A stretch of DNA of 64,000 nt from Oligoflexia bacterium. GTDB taxonomy: Bacteria; Bdellovibrionota; Bacteriovoracia; Bacteriovoracales; Bacteriovoracaceae. Shown piece by piece: positions 41,873 to 51,193 of this stretch. Under the pieces are notes generated by a model. It was not told the origin of the DNA, did not search any database, and saw nothing but the letters and a program-made list of their open reading frames with translations. The position numbers and the translations under genes are program-made. The stretch's first letter is position 1, and each line of letters begins with the position of its first letter. Location: contig JADGAN010000005.1 of the NCBI GenBank assembly GCA_015231955.1, positions 97,707 to 161,706 on the forward strand, read 5' to 3'.

Positions 41873-42916
41873 CTACAATTGAAGTGGATGGTAATAGCTG
41901 GTGCAATCTTGACAAAATCTCGGAGGAACCTCTAAGCGCAATCCTTTTCGAAAATTTTTATATTTAATATTGTTAAGAATATCCTCTAACTCTTCGACTA
42001 ATAAATTTCCAAAATGAAGCGTTCTTGGATCTGTTCCATGAATGCAACAAGGAGTGACCAGACCATCAACGCTGATATAAAATCCCTTCCAAGGCCATTT
42101 ACAGGCCCGTTTCGAGCTTTTATCAGGGATATTCACATAGTGAACTTGTACTCCACAGTGCTTCCCTCGCTCCTTGGCCTCCTCTAATTTTTTGTGAATC
42201 AAGGAAAAGTCTGCTAACTTCGATCTCTCATTTTGAGCATGGATTGCTTTCCAATACTCTTGGCCCCAACTTTGTTCCACTTGCATCACCACTTTCTTGA
42301 TCCCAAACTTTTTAACAAATCCTACCATATCAGGAAAAAATGAAATATTTTCAACGGTTCCAACAAACCATACAACAACTTCGCAGCGATTTTGAATATT
42401 GGTTTTTTGCAATAACAGAAGATTATCACACAAGCGCTGAAAATTTCCCCCTCGTCTGATCGTCTCGTACAGCTCCTTCTCAGGAGCATCAATCGAAATA
42501 TTTAAATTTTTTAAACCCGCCTCTTTCAAAGCTCGTAAATTGTTCTCGTCGATCAAAAGGCCATTGGTGGTGGTATGAGTATGAATCTTAAATTTTGAAG
42601 ACTTCTCAATAAAATAGCTTAAATCTTTATTCAGCAATGGCTCCCCAATGCCCACAAAGCTAATCTTCTTAATTCCAGGATAAAGTTTATCGAATAAAGT
42701 ATCGAACTCTTCCCTTGAAAGATTTTTCTTCCGAAGATCGGAGTGATGGGAGTGACTGCACATAATACAGGAGAGGTTGCAAAAAGTTGTCGGTTCAATT
42801 TGCACATAGATCGGACCTCCAAGCACATGGGTAGGTTCACAAAAATAGTTGTACGCGCCTTGGGCCAATTTTAAGAGTTCTTGTGGGGATCTAATCTTTA
42901 AATAATCTTTAATCAT
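41873..42916 (-). CDS. Radical SAM protein with SPASM-like C-terminal domain
   Basis: 347 residues. The cluster motif is TTFCNLSCIMCSH (CxxxCxxC), followed by FVGIGEPLLN and the SAM-binding strands. The C-terminal half has Cys residues in CKWPWKGFYISVDGLVTPCCIHG and FCQDCTSYY, the spacing of a SPASM/twitch auxiliary cluster domain. Such enzymes modify peptides, sugars or nucleosides. The start overlaps the SGNH gene stop (ATGA), so it is the last gene of a minus-strand unit running from 48.4 kb. A related radical SAM protein lies two genes upstream. Confidence 0.87.
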   Translation of the reverse strand: MIKDYLKIRSPQELLKLAQGAYNYFCEPTHVLGGPIYVQIEPTTFCNLSCIMCSHSHHSDLRKKNLSREEFDTLFDKLYPGIKKISFVGIGEPLLNKDLSYFIEKSSKFKIHTHTTTNGLLIDENNLRALKEAGLKNLNISIDAPEKELYETIRRGGNFQRLCDNLLLLQKTNIQNRCEVVVWFVGTVENISFFPDMVGFVKKFGIKKVVMQVEQSWGQEYWKAIHAQNERSKLADFSLIHKKLEEAKERGKHCGVQVHYVNIPDKSSKRACKWPWKGFYISVDGLVTPCCIHGTDPRTLHFGNLLVEELEDILNNIKYKNFRKGLRLEVPPRFCQDCTSYYHPLQL

Positions 42917-44097
42917 TGTCCACCTGAATCCTCTTGCTTCATCTTATTAAGCACGACTGATCTCTTTAACATCACTTTTGCGGCAAGCTCTTCTCCCTTT
43001 GGAAACCAATGCCGATCAATCATGCCGTATAATTTTTCCTCTTTATGCTGACGAAACTCTTCTGTTAAGTCAAGAAAAGGGATCTCTAGTTTATTAAGAA
43101 TCGAAGCATAAATTTCGGAGGGACGATCAAAAGAGTAATCTTTATTCTGAAGAAATTTTATTGCCGAATCCATATTTTGCTCATCCACAAAATTTAACTT
43201 GTTCAAATAATTTAAATCCTGATAGACCTGAGACTTCGCAGGAACTAAAACGACTTCACAGAGCGTCTTCTTGCTGTTGCAGAAATTTTTAAAATGCTTT
43301 AACGTAAATTCGACATTTTCAATTGCCTTAATGGCCTTTACAGAATTCTTCTTCTTAAAGAACTCCAGCTCCGCTAAAAAATAATCGCTCATCTCCTCTT
43401 TATCACGATAGCGAAACTTTTGAAAAACATTATAAATTAACTTCACTATCCTAGAATTTTCACGAACCTTTTTCAATAGACCTTTATACCGATAGACCCC
43501 ATTGGATTTTTGCTTCCATGATGCCTCCTCCGTTCTCTCTAAAATTATTCGTTGCTTGTCACTAAGAAAATATGCATCTCTTAAATCATTTCCCATATAA
43601 ACAACCAAAAAAATCGCTTTTGGCCGTAGAAAACTGTAGAGGTATCTTAGCAGAATAAGCGCCTCATGGTTAGAGTACCCATTTACTCCTGCATTCAAAA
43701 ACCGAAGCGTTTTCATTTTTAAATTCTGATTAATCTGCTCAACAAAAGTTTTCGAATATTGACTATTTTCACCAAAGACAAAGGAGTCCCCCAATACTAT
43801 CACTTGCTGATCCATCTCATTTCGCAAGCAATCTTCCTGGCATCGCAACCCATAGCTATCTGTTTGGAGAGATACTTTTTCTCCTATTTCATTGATAGAA
43901 TCCCAACTAGCATTGGGTTGGTTGTGGTAAAAGATTTCTGAGTAAACAAACTGCTGAGGAGGGGAAGCGGCACTCTCTTTGAATATTTTTCGTAGCAAAA
44001 ATTCACTTCCAATGAGTAGCAAAAAGATAAAAAGCATGAGCAGCAGAATCGTTGCCAGCAAAAATTTTTTCTGAGATTTTCTATTGCTGTGATTCAT
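42913..44097 (-). CDS. Membrane-anchored SGNH/GDSL-family hydrolase or acyltransferase
   Basis: 394 residues. It has an N-terminal membrane helix (about 12-35) and then an SGNH domain: block I VIVLGDSFVFGENSQ with the nucleophilic Ser, the Gly in LNAGVNGYSNHE, VVYMGNDLRD for the Asn block, and MIDRHWFPKGEELAA with the Asp-His pair near the C-terminus. All four blocks are visible, so it should be active, either esterifying or de-esterifying an extracytoplasmic glycan. It overlaps the genes on both sides (4 and 17 bp). Confidence 0.8.
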   Translation of the reverse strand: MNHSNRKSQKKFLLATILLLMLFIFLLLIGSEFLLRKIFKESAASPPQQFVYSEIFYHNQPNASWDSINEIGEKVSLQTDSYGLRCQEDCLRNEMDQQVIVLGDSFVFGENSQYSKTFVEQINQNLKMKTLRFLNAGVNGYSNHEALILLRYLYSFLRPKAIFLVVYMGNDLRDAYFLSDKQRIILERTEEASWKQKSNGVYRYKGLLKKVRENSRIVKLIYNVFQKFRYRDKEEMSDYFLAELEFFKKKNSVKAIKAIENVEFTLKHFKNFCNSKKTLCEVVLVPAKSQVYQDLNYLNKLNFVDEQNMDSAIKFLQNKDYSFDRPSEIYASILNKLEIPFLDLTEEFRQHKEEKLYGMIDRHWFPKGEELAAKVMLKRSVVLNKMKQEDSGGQ

Positions 44098-45235
44098 ACA
44101 CCTCTTTATAATCTATTTCACACTTCTCAGGTAAAAAAGTTTTCACTGCGTAGCTGTGAATTGCTCTTGCATACTCCTCTCGAGCATTTTTATCTTGCAA
44201 GAGAGCAAGAATAGCTCCTTTATATCCCTCTTTTGTGTTTTCCACCAACCTTATTGTGGCATCATTCAACTCTTTAACAGCAGCTCTCCTTCTCTTATTC
44301 AGAATAATAGGAAGTCCCGCCAACATAGCTTCCATGGTGGACTTATTCATCTCGGGATAATCGCTATGAACTGCAAAGAGATCGTACTGATATAATTGCG
44401 ACACCAGTTGGTTATTCGGCAGGGATGGAATTAAAAAGACTCTACCCTCCAGATTCAATTTTTTGACTAAATTTTTTAGTTTTTTCCACCACGAGCCATC
44501 CCCTATAATTGTAAGTTCAGCACTTGGAATCTCACTGATCGCTTTAACCAATTGAAGTGGAAATTTTCCTTGCACAATCCTCCCGACAGAAAGAATTTTA
44601 ATAGGAAAAGAAAGAGTGTAATCACTCTTTAATCGAATATTAACAGCATCAAGAACATTGTACAAAACTCGAGATCGCTCCCGCAAATTAATGCTCTCTA
44701 AATAATCCAAAATTGAGGAATACACCGGTAAAATCATCGCGGCCTTGGATAAAATACGTTTATCCATTCTTTTCAAACAAAAACTGTACATTTTTCTCAA
44801 AGGCCACTCATAGCGTCCACAAACAAATGCATCTGGATGAGTGTGCAGTGATACCACAAAAGAATACTTCCATTTTTGGTAAATACAATAAGCCAAGAGA
44901 GAATTAGTTCCACTTCCGTAGCAGCGAACCAGCAACGGATCAATCTTCCTGATATTGATATCGTTCAAGAGGAGTAAAATTTTTCTCTCAACCCATTCAG
45001 GAAAAAAATCCATTATCAAAATATACGATTTTGGTATTGGAAAGTTATAAAAGAAAAGCTCTGCTCTTCCCGCAGTTTTTTTAAGAATCGCCAAATCTGG
45101 TCGATCATCATTAGTTGCAATTAAATGAACCTCATCAAAAACCTCTCCTGGGTTATAGTAGCGTGGAGTAATCTCTCCTTTCGTGATGAGATCGCTCAAT
45201 CGATCATTAATGATAACAACAAGTTTCTTCTTCAT
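44081..45235 (-). CDS. Family 4-type glycosyltransferase
   Basis: 384 residues, GT-B fold. The C-terminal donor half has IKILSVGRIVQGKFPLQLVKAI, LTIIGDGSWWKKLKNLVKKL and AVHSDYPEMNKSTMEAMLAGLPII, corresponding to the GT4 EX7E region (E at about 305 and further in). The N-terminal acceptor half is variable. It presumably adds one sugar of the repeat unit in the cytoplasm. It lies two bases downstream of the preceding radical SAM gene and overlaps the SGNH gene by 17 bp. Confidence 0.85.
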   Translation of the reverse strand: MKKKLVVIINDRLSDLITKGEITPRYYNPGEVFDEVHLIATNDDRPDLAILKKTAGRAELFFYNFPIPKSYILIMDFFPEWVERKILLLLNDINIRKIDPLLVRCYGSGTNSLLAYCIYQKWKYSFVVSLHTHPDAFVCGRYEWPLRKMYSFCLKRMDKRILSKAAMILPVYSSILDYLESINLRERSRVLYNVLDAVNIRLKSDYTLSFPIKILSVGRIVQGKFPLQLVKAISEIPSAELTIIGDGSWWKKLKNLVKKLNLEGRVFLIPSLPNNQLVSQLYQYDLFAVHSDYPEMNKSTMEAMLAGLPIILNKRRRAAVKELNDATIRLVENTKEGYKGAILALLQDKNAREEYARAIHSYAVKTFLPEKCEIDYKEVYESQQ

Positions 45236-45237
45236 CT

Positions 45238-46242
45238 TTAATTGCAGTAGCGACAGATGTCTAGTTGCTTATGACAAGCAGCTTTTCGTTTGCTCTTATA
45301 CTCTTTCGAGTTCCAGACACTCCAAAAATCATCTTGTAAAACATTTCGTCCTTTATGCTTTTCTCCAACATCTTCACAACAAGTAGTGACACTCCCATCA
45401 ACATATACCACACAATTTAAACCCGACTCACATCGAGGCAAATAGTCTTTAAGAGCAATTTGATTATCTTTAATTGTATAGCGAGAGTACCTAGGATTAA
45501 TGGGGTTATATTTTTCTGCATGGGACAAAACCTCTGCAAGTTCTTTTCCAAAAAAATTAAGTTTAAACGTTTTAAACCTTATATTATCCATGCCAATCTT
45601 TTGTGACATCCGTTTTGCGGCATCCATCTCCGCTTCTGTTTCCCTCGTAATGACATATTGCCATTCAATAAAAGGTTTTCGTAACTTTAATGCTCTCTTT
45701 TCTGCAACGATTGCCTTGGAAAAAGAGATGATCCTCTCAAAATCTTCACCCACTCGACTCTTATTATAGGTCTCCTTACTGGCCCCATCGATACTCAAAA
45801 TTAGGAGATGGAGTCCCGATTGCAAAATTTTCTGGCGAAATTCTGCTTTTTGCAACATACTGCCATTCGTACTAATCGTGACATCACAACCCTTTCCTGT
45901 TGCGTACTCAATCATCAAAATAACTTCTTGATTCAACAAGGGTTCCCCTCTAAAATAGAGCGAGAGTGTGGGATAGTAGAGCCGCTTTCTTTTTAACGCA
46001 TCAACAATTTTCTGAAACTCCAGAAAACTCATACTCTGTTTTTTACAATCCACCACATCCAAAGAGGCACTACAGTAGGGACACTTTAAGTTACAAAAGT
46101 TTGTAATCTCAATTTGAACATTATAGGGGATCTTTCGAAGCATGCACAACCGTCGACTCAAATACCGTTTGATCACTCCCAAGGGGCCTCTTGCTTTTAA
46201 ATTTGTCTTAAAAAAATTGATCTTATCAAAATTTACTAGCAC
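45238..46242 (-). CDS. Radical SAM protein with SPASM-like domain
   Basis: 334 residues. EITNFCNLKCPYCSA holds the cluster-binding Cys triad, LSLYFRGEPLLN the SAM-binding strand. The C-terminal region has CESGLNCVVYVDGSVTTCCEDVG and a final CHKQLDICRYCN, typical SPASM-type Cys spacing. GTG start preceded by GGAG. It overlaps the upstream methyltransferase gene by 17 bp. Same architecture as the protein at 41873, but the two sequences differ enough to suggest different substrates. Confidence 0.87.
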   Translation of the reverse strand: MLVNFDKINFFKTNLKARGPLGVIKRYLSRRLCMLRKIPYNVQIEITNFCNLKCPYCSASLDVVDCKKQSMSFLEFQKIVDALKRKRLYYPTLSLYFRGEPLLNQEVILMIEYATGKGCDVTISTNGSMLQKAEFRQKILQSGLHLLILSIDGASKETYNKSRVGEDFERIISFSKAIVAEKRALKLRKPFIEWQYVITRETEAEMDAAKRMSQKIGMDNIRFKTFKLNFFGKELAEVLSHAEKYNPINPRYSRYTIKDNQIALKDYLPRCESGLNCVVYVDGSVTTCCEDVGEKHKGRNVLQDDFWSVWNSKEYKSKRKAACHKQLDICRYCN

Positions 46243-46870
46243 TGATCACACTCCATAGACCATAGCGATCATTAAGTTTTGCAAACCAGGTTATTGGTAG
46301 CACTCGATACGCCAGAAAAAAAATAACCCTTGCCAGAGATGGTCGATACATATTTTTATTTACCAAAAGATTTATCTTTCTAAATCCTGCAAACCGCAAC
46401 TTCCTGTAAACACCTATAAAATTATTTACGTTAATATTAGCATACAACTGATAGTGAGATCGATCGCGCAACAACATCTCATAGTGGTTAGGAATCATCC
46501 TATTTATTGTTTTTTCGGTATAATCAAAAAACAGCACACTGCCACCTGGTTTTAAAATCCTGAAAAATTCTCGAAGAGAGATATCTTGGGCCGGCAATAG
46601 ATAAAAAACGGCCACCATAAATACTACATCAATTGATGCATCTTCTATTGCTGAAAGATTAGCAGCATCAGCAACAATATCCACATTTCTTTTTTGGGCA
46701 CCATAATCTTTATCAGTGACATCAACTCCAATATATTGAGCGCCCTTGGAAACAATCGTTTTTTTATATTGACCTACACCACAGCCAATCTCCAAAAAGA
46801 CTTTTCCGGTTGCAGCAAAACACTCTAGTTCCTGATGAATAAATGGATACCCTTCCGATAATAGACTCAC
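46226..46870 (-). CDS. Class I SAM-dependent methyltransferase
   Basis: 214 residues with motif I FLEIGCGVGQYKKTI, motif II YIGVDVTD, DVVFMVAVFYLL and the post-II stretch LKPGGSVLFFDYTE. The C-terminal 60 residues are basic and hydrophobic. GTG start overlaps the stop of the radical SAM gene upstream (GTGA). It is likely to methylate a sugar or other part of the product made by this unit. Confidence 0.82.
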   Translation of the reverse strand: MSLLSEGYPFIHQELECFAATGKVFLEIGCGVGQYKKTIVSKGAQYIGVDVTDKDYGAQKRNVDIVADAANLSAIEDASIDVVFMVAVFYLLPAQDISLREFFRILKPGGSVLFFDYTEKTINRMIPNHYEMLLRDRSHYQLYANINVNNFIGVYRKLRFAGFRKINLLVNKNMYRPSLARVIFFLAYRVLPITWFAKLNDRYGLWSVISASKF

Positions 46871-48366
46871 TTGGGGATGGCCCTGATTTTATTATGGTTA
46901 ATATGTGTTGCCCGGTTGATCATTCTTAAAGATGCTATTGTAGTTTTCATCACTGGAGAAAAAAACTTTCTATCAAAGAGAAAAAACATGACCTTAGATG
47001 ATAGTATTCTTAATACAATATTCGGGGTATAAGCTGCCACTAAAAGTACAGTGTCATAATAATTCAAGTCATTCAGGTTATTTAACTTAGACATGGTTTT
47101 GTTTTCACCAGAATATTTATACAACAAGTGCGGCATCTCTTCCTTAATCCTATTGTAGAGCGATGTACTCGGAAATAAAACCAAAGAAAAAATTTGTAAC
47201 TTAAACGGTTTAGGAATTTTGGAAAGCAAGCGAATAGTTTCTCTCTTGGATTGAAGCGTATCATAAGGGATATCGGTTATAAAATCGTACCATGGTGTGA
47301 AATATTTTTTATATTTATTGATAATCTGAATGGCCTGAATTGTTTGCTTGCCCGAAATATTTCTTAAAAAGACACTCCTGTTAATCTCATCGCTGCCTGA
47401 TTGAATCCCCATTTGCAGATGCCGCAATCCCGCATCAACCAAATGGGAGAGTTTAAAATCGGAAACAAAGCGAGGACTCACCAAAATGGCAAAAGGTGCA
47501 TTGATTCTTTTCTTGTACTCTCTACAAAACTCTAAGATCTCCTCATCTTTTCTGGATGCAAAGTTGTCATCATAAAACAAGAAAAAATTGATTTCAGGGT
47601 ACAATGCCCTGATCTCCTCTAACTCCCGAATGATGTTTTCCACCGATCGAAACCGTAATTTAGGAACAAAACCATGCTCCCTAATCTCATTCAAATTAGC
47701 ACAATAGCTACACTTATGCGGACAACCTCTACTGGTTAACGTTGTATAGCTATAAAAATTGCCATAATAGGCCCCTGATTGCTTAAAAAACTCTTTTTGC
47801 ATCTCACGGGTCACTGGAATAATAGTGTTGTCTGCACTAACAACATACTTATTTTCTATGGAATAATCGGGATAGGGCAATTCATTAAGATTGTTTTTAA
47901 GCGAAGCGATTTTATTAATAATTTTTTTCCCAAACTCATCTTTGTAGCCAACATTATCCAGTTCATGAAGATTGCTAAAATCATTCTCTATAGCTTGTAA
48001 AAACGAGTATTCCGACTCCCCTAGAAACACAACATCAGCATAATCCAAACACTCTAGCGGGTTGTGCGTGGGATGGATTCCTCCAAAAACATAGAGCTTC
48101 GGCAAAATTTTTCTTAGTTCAACAACTAAAGGTATAAGCAAGGAGCTTTCTTGGGTCATGAAAGAGAAGCAAATCGCATCAAAATCTTGACAAAACAAAG
48201 CCAGTTTTCTTATAAAGTCATCTGAAAATACTTTTTCTATAAGAAAATGGTAGTGATTAAGATTCAGTAAGGTAACTTCATGGGAATGCTTTTTTAGCAA
48301 TGAAGATACTAACCTTGATCCTAGCAATAATGGCTGCGCATAGCTTATGATGATCACTTTCTTCAT
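46867..48366 (-). CDS. B12-binding radical SAM protein
   Basis: 499 residues from ATG 48366. GGAAGG lies 9 bp upstream of that ATG, whereas a TTG at 48384 would fall in front of it. The N-terminal cobalamin-type domain (KKVIIISYAQPLLLGSRLV ... VFGGIHPTHNP) is followed by the radical SAM barrel with TSRGCPHKCSYCAN near residue 215 and FFLFYDDNFASRK. The C-terminal region is helical and basic. It is first in a five- to six-gene minus-strand unit of radical SAM, methyltransferase, glycosyltransferase and SGNH genes. Likely to act in C-methylation or a related radical step on the glycan or lipid part. Confidence 0.85.
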   Translation of the reverse strand: MKKVIIISYAQPLLLGSRLVSSLLKKHSHEVTLLNLNHYHFLIEKVFSDDFIRKLALFCQDFDAICFSFMTQESSLLIPLVVELRKILPKLYVFGGIHPTHNPLECLDYADVVFLGESEYSFLQAIENDFSNLHELDNVGYKDEFGKKIINKIASLKNNLNELPYPDYSIENKYVVSADNTIIPVTREMQKEFFKQSGAYYGNFYSYTTLTSRGCPHKCSYCANLNEIREHGFVPKLRFRSVENIIRELEEIRALYPEINFFLFYDDNFASRKDEEILEFCREYKKRINAPFAILVSPRFVSDFKLSHLVDAGLRHLQMGIQSGSDEINRSVFLRNISGKQTIQAIQIINKYKKYFTPWYDFITDIPYDTLQSKRETIRLLSKIPKPFKLQIFSLVLFPSTSLYNRIKEEMPHLLYKYSGENKTMSKLNNLNDLNYYDTVLLVAAYTPNIVLRILSSKVMFFLFDRKFFSPVMKTTIASLRMINRATHINHNKIRAIPK

Positions 48367-48652
48367 TGTTTCAATCCTTCCCAATATTTGATTTTCTCAT
48401 TACAGGTTGCAAAATATATCTTGATTTTAGAGTTCCCGCCCCCTAAAAATTTCATTTTAAATAAAATTTCTCATTTTGAAAAATCTTTTAAAAATACCTT
48501 CATTATAACTTTAAACGTTTTACTCGACAAAAAACATGATGGCGCCGTTATCAAAAATATGTGTACTTCCCTGCGGCCTTATTCTATATACAAGAGATAG
48601 AGAAGTGCATAGCAATAGGAATAGGTAATCGATTAGGAGACTATCCGTCTGT

Positions 48653-49633
48653 ATGACAACTGAGTGTGCTCAAAAAAATAAAAATTTTGCGCTTATTGGA
48701 GCAGCAGGATATATAGCTCCCAAACATTTTGAAGCTATAAAGACAACTGGCAATAATCTTATTGCCATCCTCGACCCTTGCGATTCCGTAGGCATTATCG
48801 ATCGATATTTTCCAGATGCTGATTATTTTAGAGAATTTGAAAGATTTGATCGGCATATTGAAAAATTAAAGAGAACAAATGATGAGAACAGAGTCCACTT
48901 TATCAGTGTTTGCTCTCCTAACTACCTTCATGATGCACATCTGCGCTTTGCTCTCCGGGTTGGTGCAGATGCTATTTGTGAAAAACCGCTAGTCCTTAAC
49001 CCATGGAATCTCGATCTCTTATCCAGCGTTGAGGAAGAAACTAAAAAAAAAATTAATACAATTTTACAATTAAGACTTCATCCTGAAATTATCGCCTTAA
49101 AGACAAGATTGAGCAGAGAAGAAAAAAACCAGCAACCTTCTCCAATACGACACAAAGTGGATTTAACTTATGTAACACCTAGGGGGAGTTGGTACTCGTA
49201 TTCGTGGAAAGGCGACGAGGAAAAATCTGGAGGAGTGGCAACAAACATTGGAATTCATTTTTTTGATATGCTTTTATGGGTTTTTGGCGAGATGCGTGAT
49301 TACAGGATTGAATTTAATAATCAATCTAAAGTTTCTGGTTGGCTAGATCTTGAGCGAGCTGATGTGACTTGGAAACTATCTATAGATAAAAATGATCTCT
49401 TTTCCGATAAAATTAATCAAGCCCCTCCCTATAAGGCAAATCGATCACTCTTCATTAATAATGAGAAGTGGGATTTTTCTGATAGCTTTACAAATCTTCA
49501 TGTCTTAAGTTATCAAAAAATTTTAGAGGATAAGGGATTTGGCATTGAAGATATCCGCCCTGCCATTGAATTAGTTTATAAGATCAGAAATTCAAAAGAG
49601 AAAAAAAATGCAAAAAGAGTATTTTGTTCATGA
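48653..49633 (+). CDS. wlbA: UDP-N-acetyl-glucosaminuronate 3-dehydrogenase (WlbA/WbpB)
   Basis: Gfo/Idh/MocA-family oxidoreductase of 326 residues. NFALIGAAGYIAPKHFEAIK, VGIIDRYFPDADYFREFERFDRH and CSPNYLHDAHLRFALRVGADAICEKPLVLNPWNLD closely follow the WlbA/WbpB pattern, including the catalytic-Lys EKP motif and LRLHP. It oxidises C3 of UDP-GlcNAcA to give the 3-keto sugar. AGGAG is 13 bp before the ATG, rather distant. First gene of a long plus-strand operon; the next gene (wlbB) overlaps it by 26 bp. Its substrate is made by the dehydrogenase at 32742. Confidence 0.92.
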   Translation: MTTECAQKNKNFALIGAAGYIAPKHFEAIKTTGNNLIAILDPCDSVGIIDRYFPDADYFREFERFDRHIEKLKRTNDENRVHFISVCSPNYLHDAHLRFALRVGADAICEKPLVLNPWNLDLLSSVEEETKKKINTILQLRLHPEIIALKTRLSREEKNQQPSPIRHKVDLTYVTPRGSWYSYSWKGDEEKSGGVATNIGIHFFDMLLWVFGEMRDYRIEFNNQSKVSGWLDLERADVTWKLSIDKNDLFSDKINQAPPYKANRSLFINNEKWDFSDSFTNLHVLSYQKILEDKGFGIEDIRPAIELVYKIRNSKEKKNAKRVFCS

Positions 49634-50231
49634 AAGTTGCTATGTTGATGAAGATGTTATTATTGGTAGAGATACTAAAATTTGGCATTTTTCTCATATT
49701 CTAAAACATTCTATGATTGGATGTGCGTGTTCCTTTGGACAAAACTGTTGCGTTGGCCCAAATGCTATAATTGGAAACAATGTTAAAGTACAAAATAATG
49801 TTTCCATCTACGAGGGCGTAGAAATTGAAGATGATGTTTTTCTTGGTCCCTCTATGGTATTTACCAATGTAATCAATCCTAGAAGTTTTATTGTCAGAAA
49901 AAATGAGTATAAAAAGACATTAGTTTGCCAGGGTGCTACTATTGGGGCCAATGCAACTATTGTCTGTGGAATAAGAATAGGAAAATATGCTTTTGTTGGA
50001 GCAGGTAGTGTTATCACTAAAGATGTTCCAGATTTTGCTCTGGTTTATGGTGCTCCAGCTAAAATTAGAGGGTGGATGAGTAGATCAGGGAGCAAACTTA
50101 TTTTTGATCAAAATGGATACTCCATCGATGCACAGATCGGAGAAAAATATAAGCTGACTAAACATGATGGCAACTTGCTCTGTGCTTTATTGGAAAAGCA
50201 AAAGGAAAATAATGAACATCCAAGGATCTAA
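49608..50231 (+). CDS. wlbB: UDP-2-acetamido-3-amino-glucuronate N-acetyltransferase (WlbB/WbpD)
   Basis: Left-handed beta-helix acyltransferase of 207 residues built of hexapeptide repeats (IGRDTKIWHFSHIL, IGNNVKVQNNVSIYEGVEIEDDVFLGPS, FTNVINPRSF, VCQGATIGANATIVCGIRIGKYAFVGAGSVITKDVPDFALVYGAPAK). The first motif and the FTN(V)xxPR segment identify the WlbB/WbpD group. It acetylates the 3-amino group after transamination by WlbC. It overlaps wlbA by 26 bp and the next SDR gene by 20 bp, so translation is coupled. Confidence 0.92.
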   Translation: MQKEYFVHESCYVDEDVIIGRDTKIWHFSHILKHSMIGCACSFGQNCCVGPNAIIGNNVKVQNNVSIYEGVEIEDDVFLGPSMVFTNVINPRSFIVRKNEYKKTLVCQGATIGANATIVCGIRIGKYAFVGAGSVITKDVPDFALVYGAPAKIRGWMSRSGSKLIFDQNGYSIDAQIGEKYKLTKHDGNLLCALLEKQKENNEHPRI

Positions 50232-51180
50232 AATATTAGTCATTGGCGGTGCTGGTTTTATTGGTTCCCATATAGTAGATCAACTTTTACATGAAGATGT
50301 TCAGGAGATTGTAATCTACGATAATTTTGTAAGAGGGACTCTTAAAAACATTAAACATGCACTCAAAGATCCTCGAGTTAAGCTGTTTGAACTAGGTGGC
50401 GATATCAACCATCGCGATCTTCTAGATGAGGCGATCAAGGGAAAGGATTATGTCTTCCACCTGGCCGCTTTATGGCTTCTTCATTGCCATGATTATCCTC
50501 GCAGCGCTTTTCATGTCAATATAGAGGGAACTTTCAATGTTATTGAGTCATGTATTAAGCACAAAGTAAAAAGGTTGATCTATTCTTCATCGGCCTCTGT
50601 ATATGGGGATGCTTTGCAAATACCCATGACAGAAGATCACCCTTTTAATAACAAAACATTTTATGGGGCAACCAAAATTGCTGGAGAGCAAATGCTCAAA
50701 GCGCTTGGTCAAAGATATGGACTCAACTTTATTGGATTGCGATACATGAATGTCTATGGAGAGAGGCAAGACTATAAAGGTGCCTATGTGGCAGTCATTA
50801 TGAAAATTCTAGATCGCCTAGATAGAGAAGAACCACCCATTATTTACGGAGATGGTTCTCAAAGCTACGACTTTGTTCATGTTCGAGATGTGGCGCGTGC
50901 CAATCTCTGTGCCTTGAAATCATTTGAAATTAAAGAGGGTTTTTATAACGTTGGAAGTGGCAAACTGATCTCCATTAAAGATCTTACTGAAAAGATTTTA
51001 AAGGTTACAGGAAAAACACATCAACCTCACTATGAATCCTGCGGAACAACTTTTGTGACCACTAGACTTGGAGACCCTCATCGTGCCCAAAGGGATTTAG
51101 GTTTCAAGTACACTATTGAGCTAGAGGAAGGGCTTCGTCTATTAATTGATTGGAGAGAGAAAGATAAAAAAATGATCTAG
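50212..51180 (+). CDS. NAD-dependent epimerase (extended SDR)
   Basis: 322 residues from ATG 50212, 5 bp after AAGGA; a frame from 50164 adds residues encoded inside wlbB. Rossmann motif KILVIGGAGFIGSHI; active site SSSASVYG and FYGATKIAGE (Tyr-Lys); YMNVYGERQDYKGAYVAVIMKI and YGDGSQSYDFVHVRDVARA complete the signature. It belongs with UDP-GlcNAc/UDP-Glc 4-epimerases of the WbpP/GalE-like branch. It may convert the diacetamido uronic acid or another precursor. It sits between wlbB and wlbC. Confidence 0.85.
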   Translation: MNIQGSKILVIGGAGFIGSHIVDQLLHEDVQEIVIYDNFVRGTLKNIKHALKDPRVKLFELGGDINHRDLLDEAIKGKDYVFHLAALWLLHCHDYPRSAFHVNIEGTFNVIESCIKHKVKRLIYSSSASVYGDALQIPMTEDHPFNNKTFYGATKIAGEQMLKALGQRYGLNFIGLRYMNVYGERQDYKGAYVAVIMKILDRLDREEPPIIYGDGSQSYDFVHVRDVARANLCALKSFEIKEGFYNVGSGKLISIKDLTEKILKVTGKTHQPHYESCGTTFVTTRLGDPHRAQRDLGFKYTIELEEGLRLLIDWREKDKKMI

Positions 51181-51193
51181 GAGGATGGGGCAG

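Noticed and set aside
36266..48652. Cobalamin riboswitch for the B12 radical SAM genes
   Set aside because: The leaders are short or inside upstream genes, and no B12-box-like conserved core was seen.
48367..48652. JUMPStart/ops element expected before polysaccharide operons
   Set aside because: No GGCGGTAG-type ops core was found in this 286-bp gap or elsewhere in the upstream regions read.
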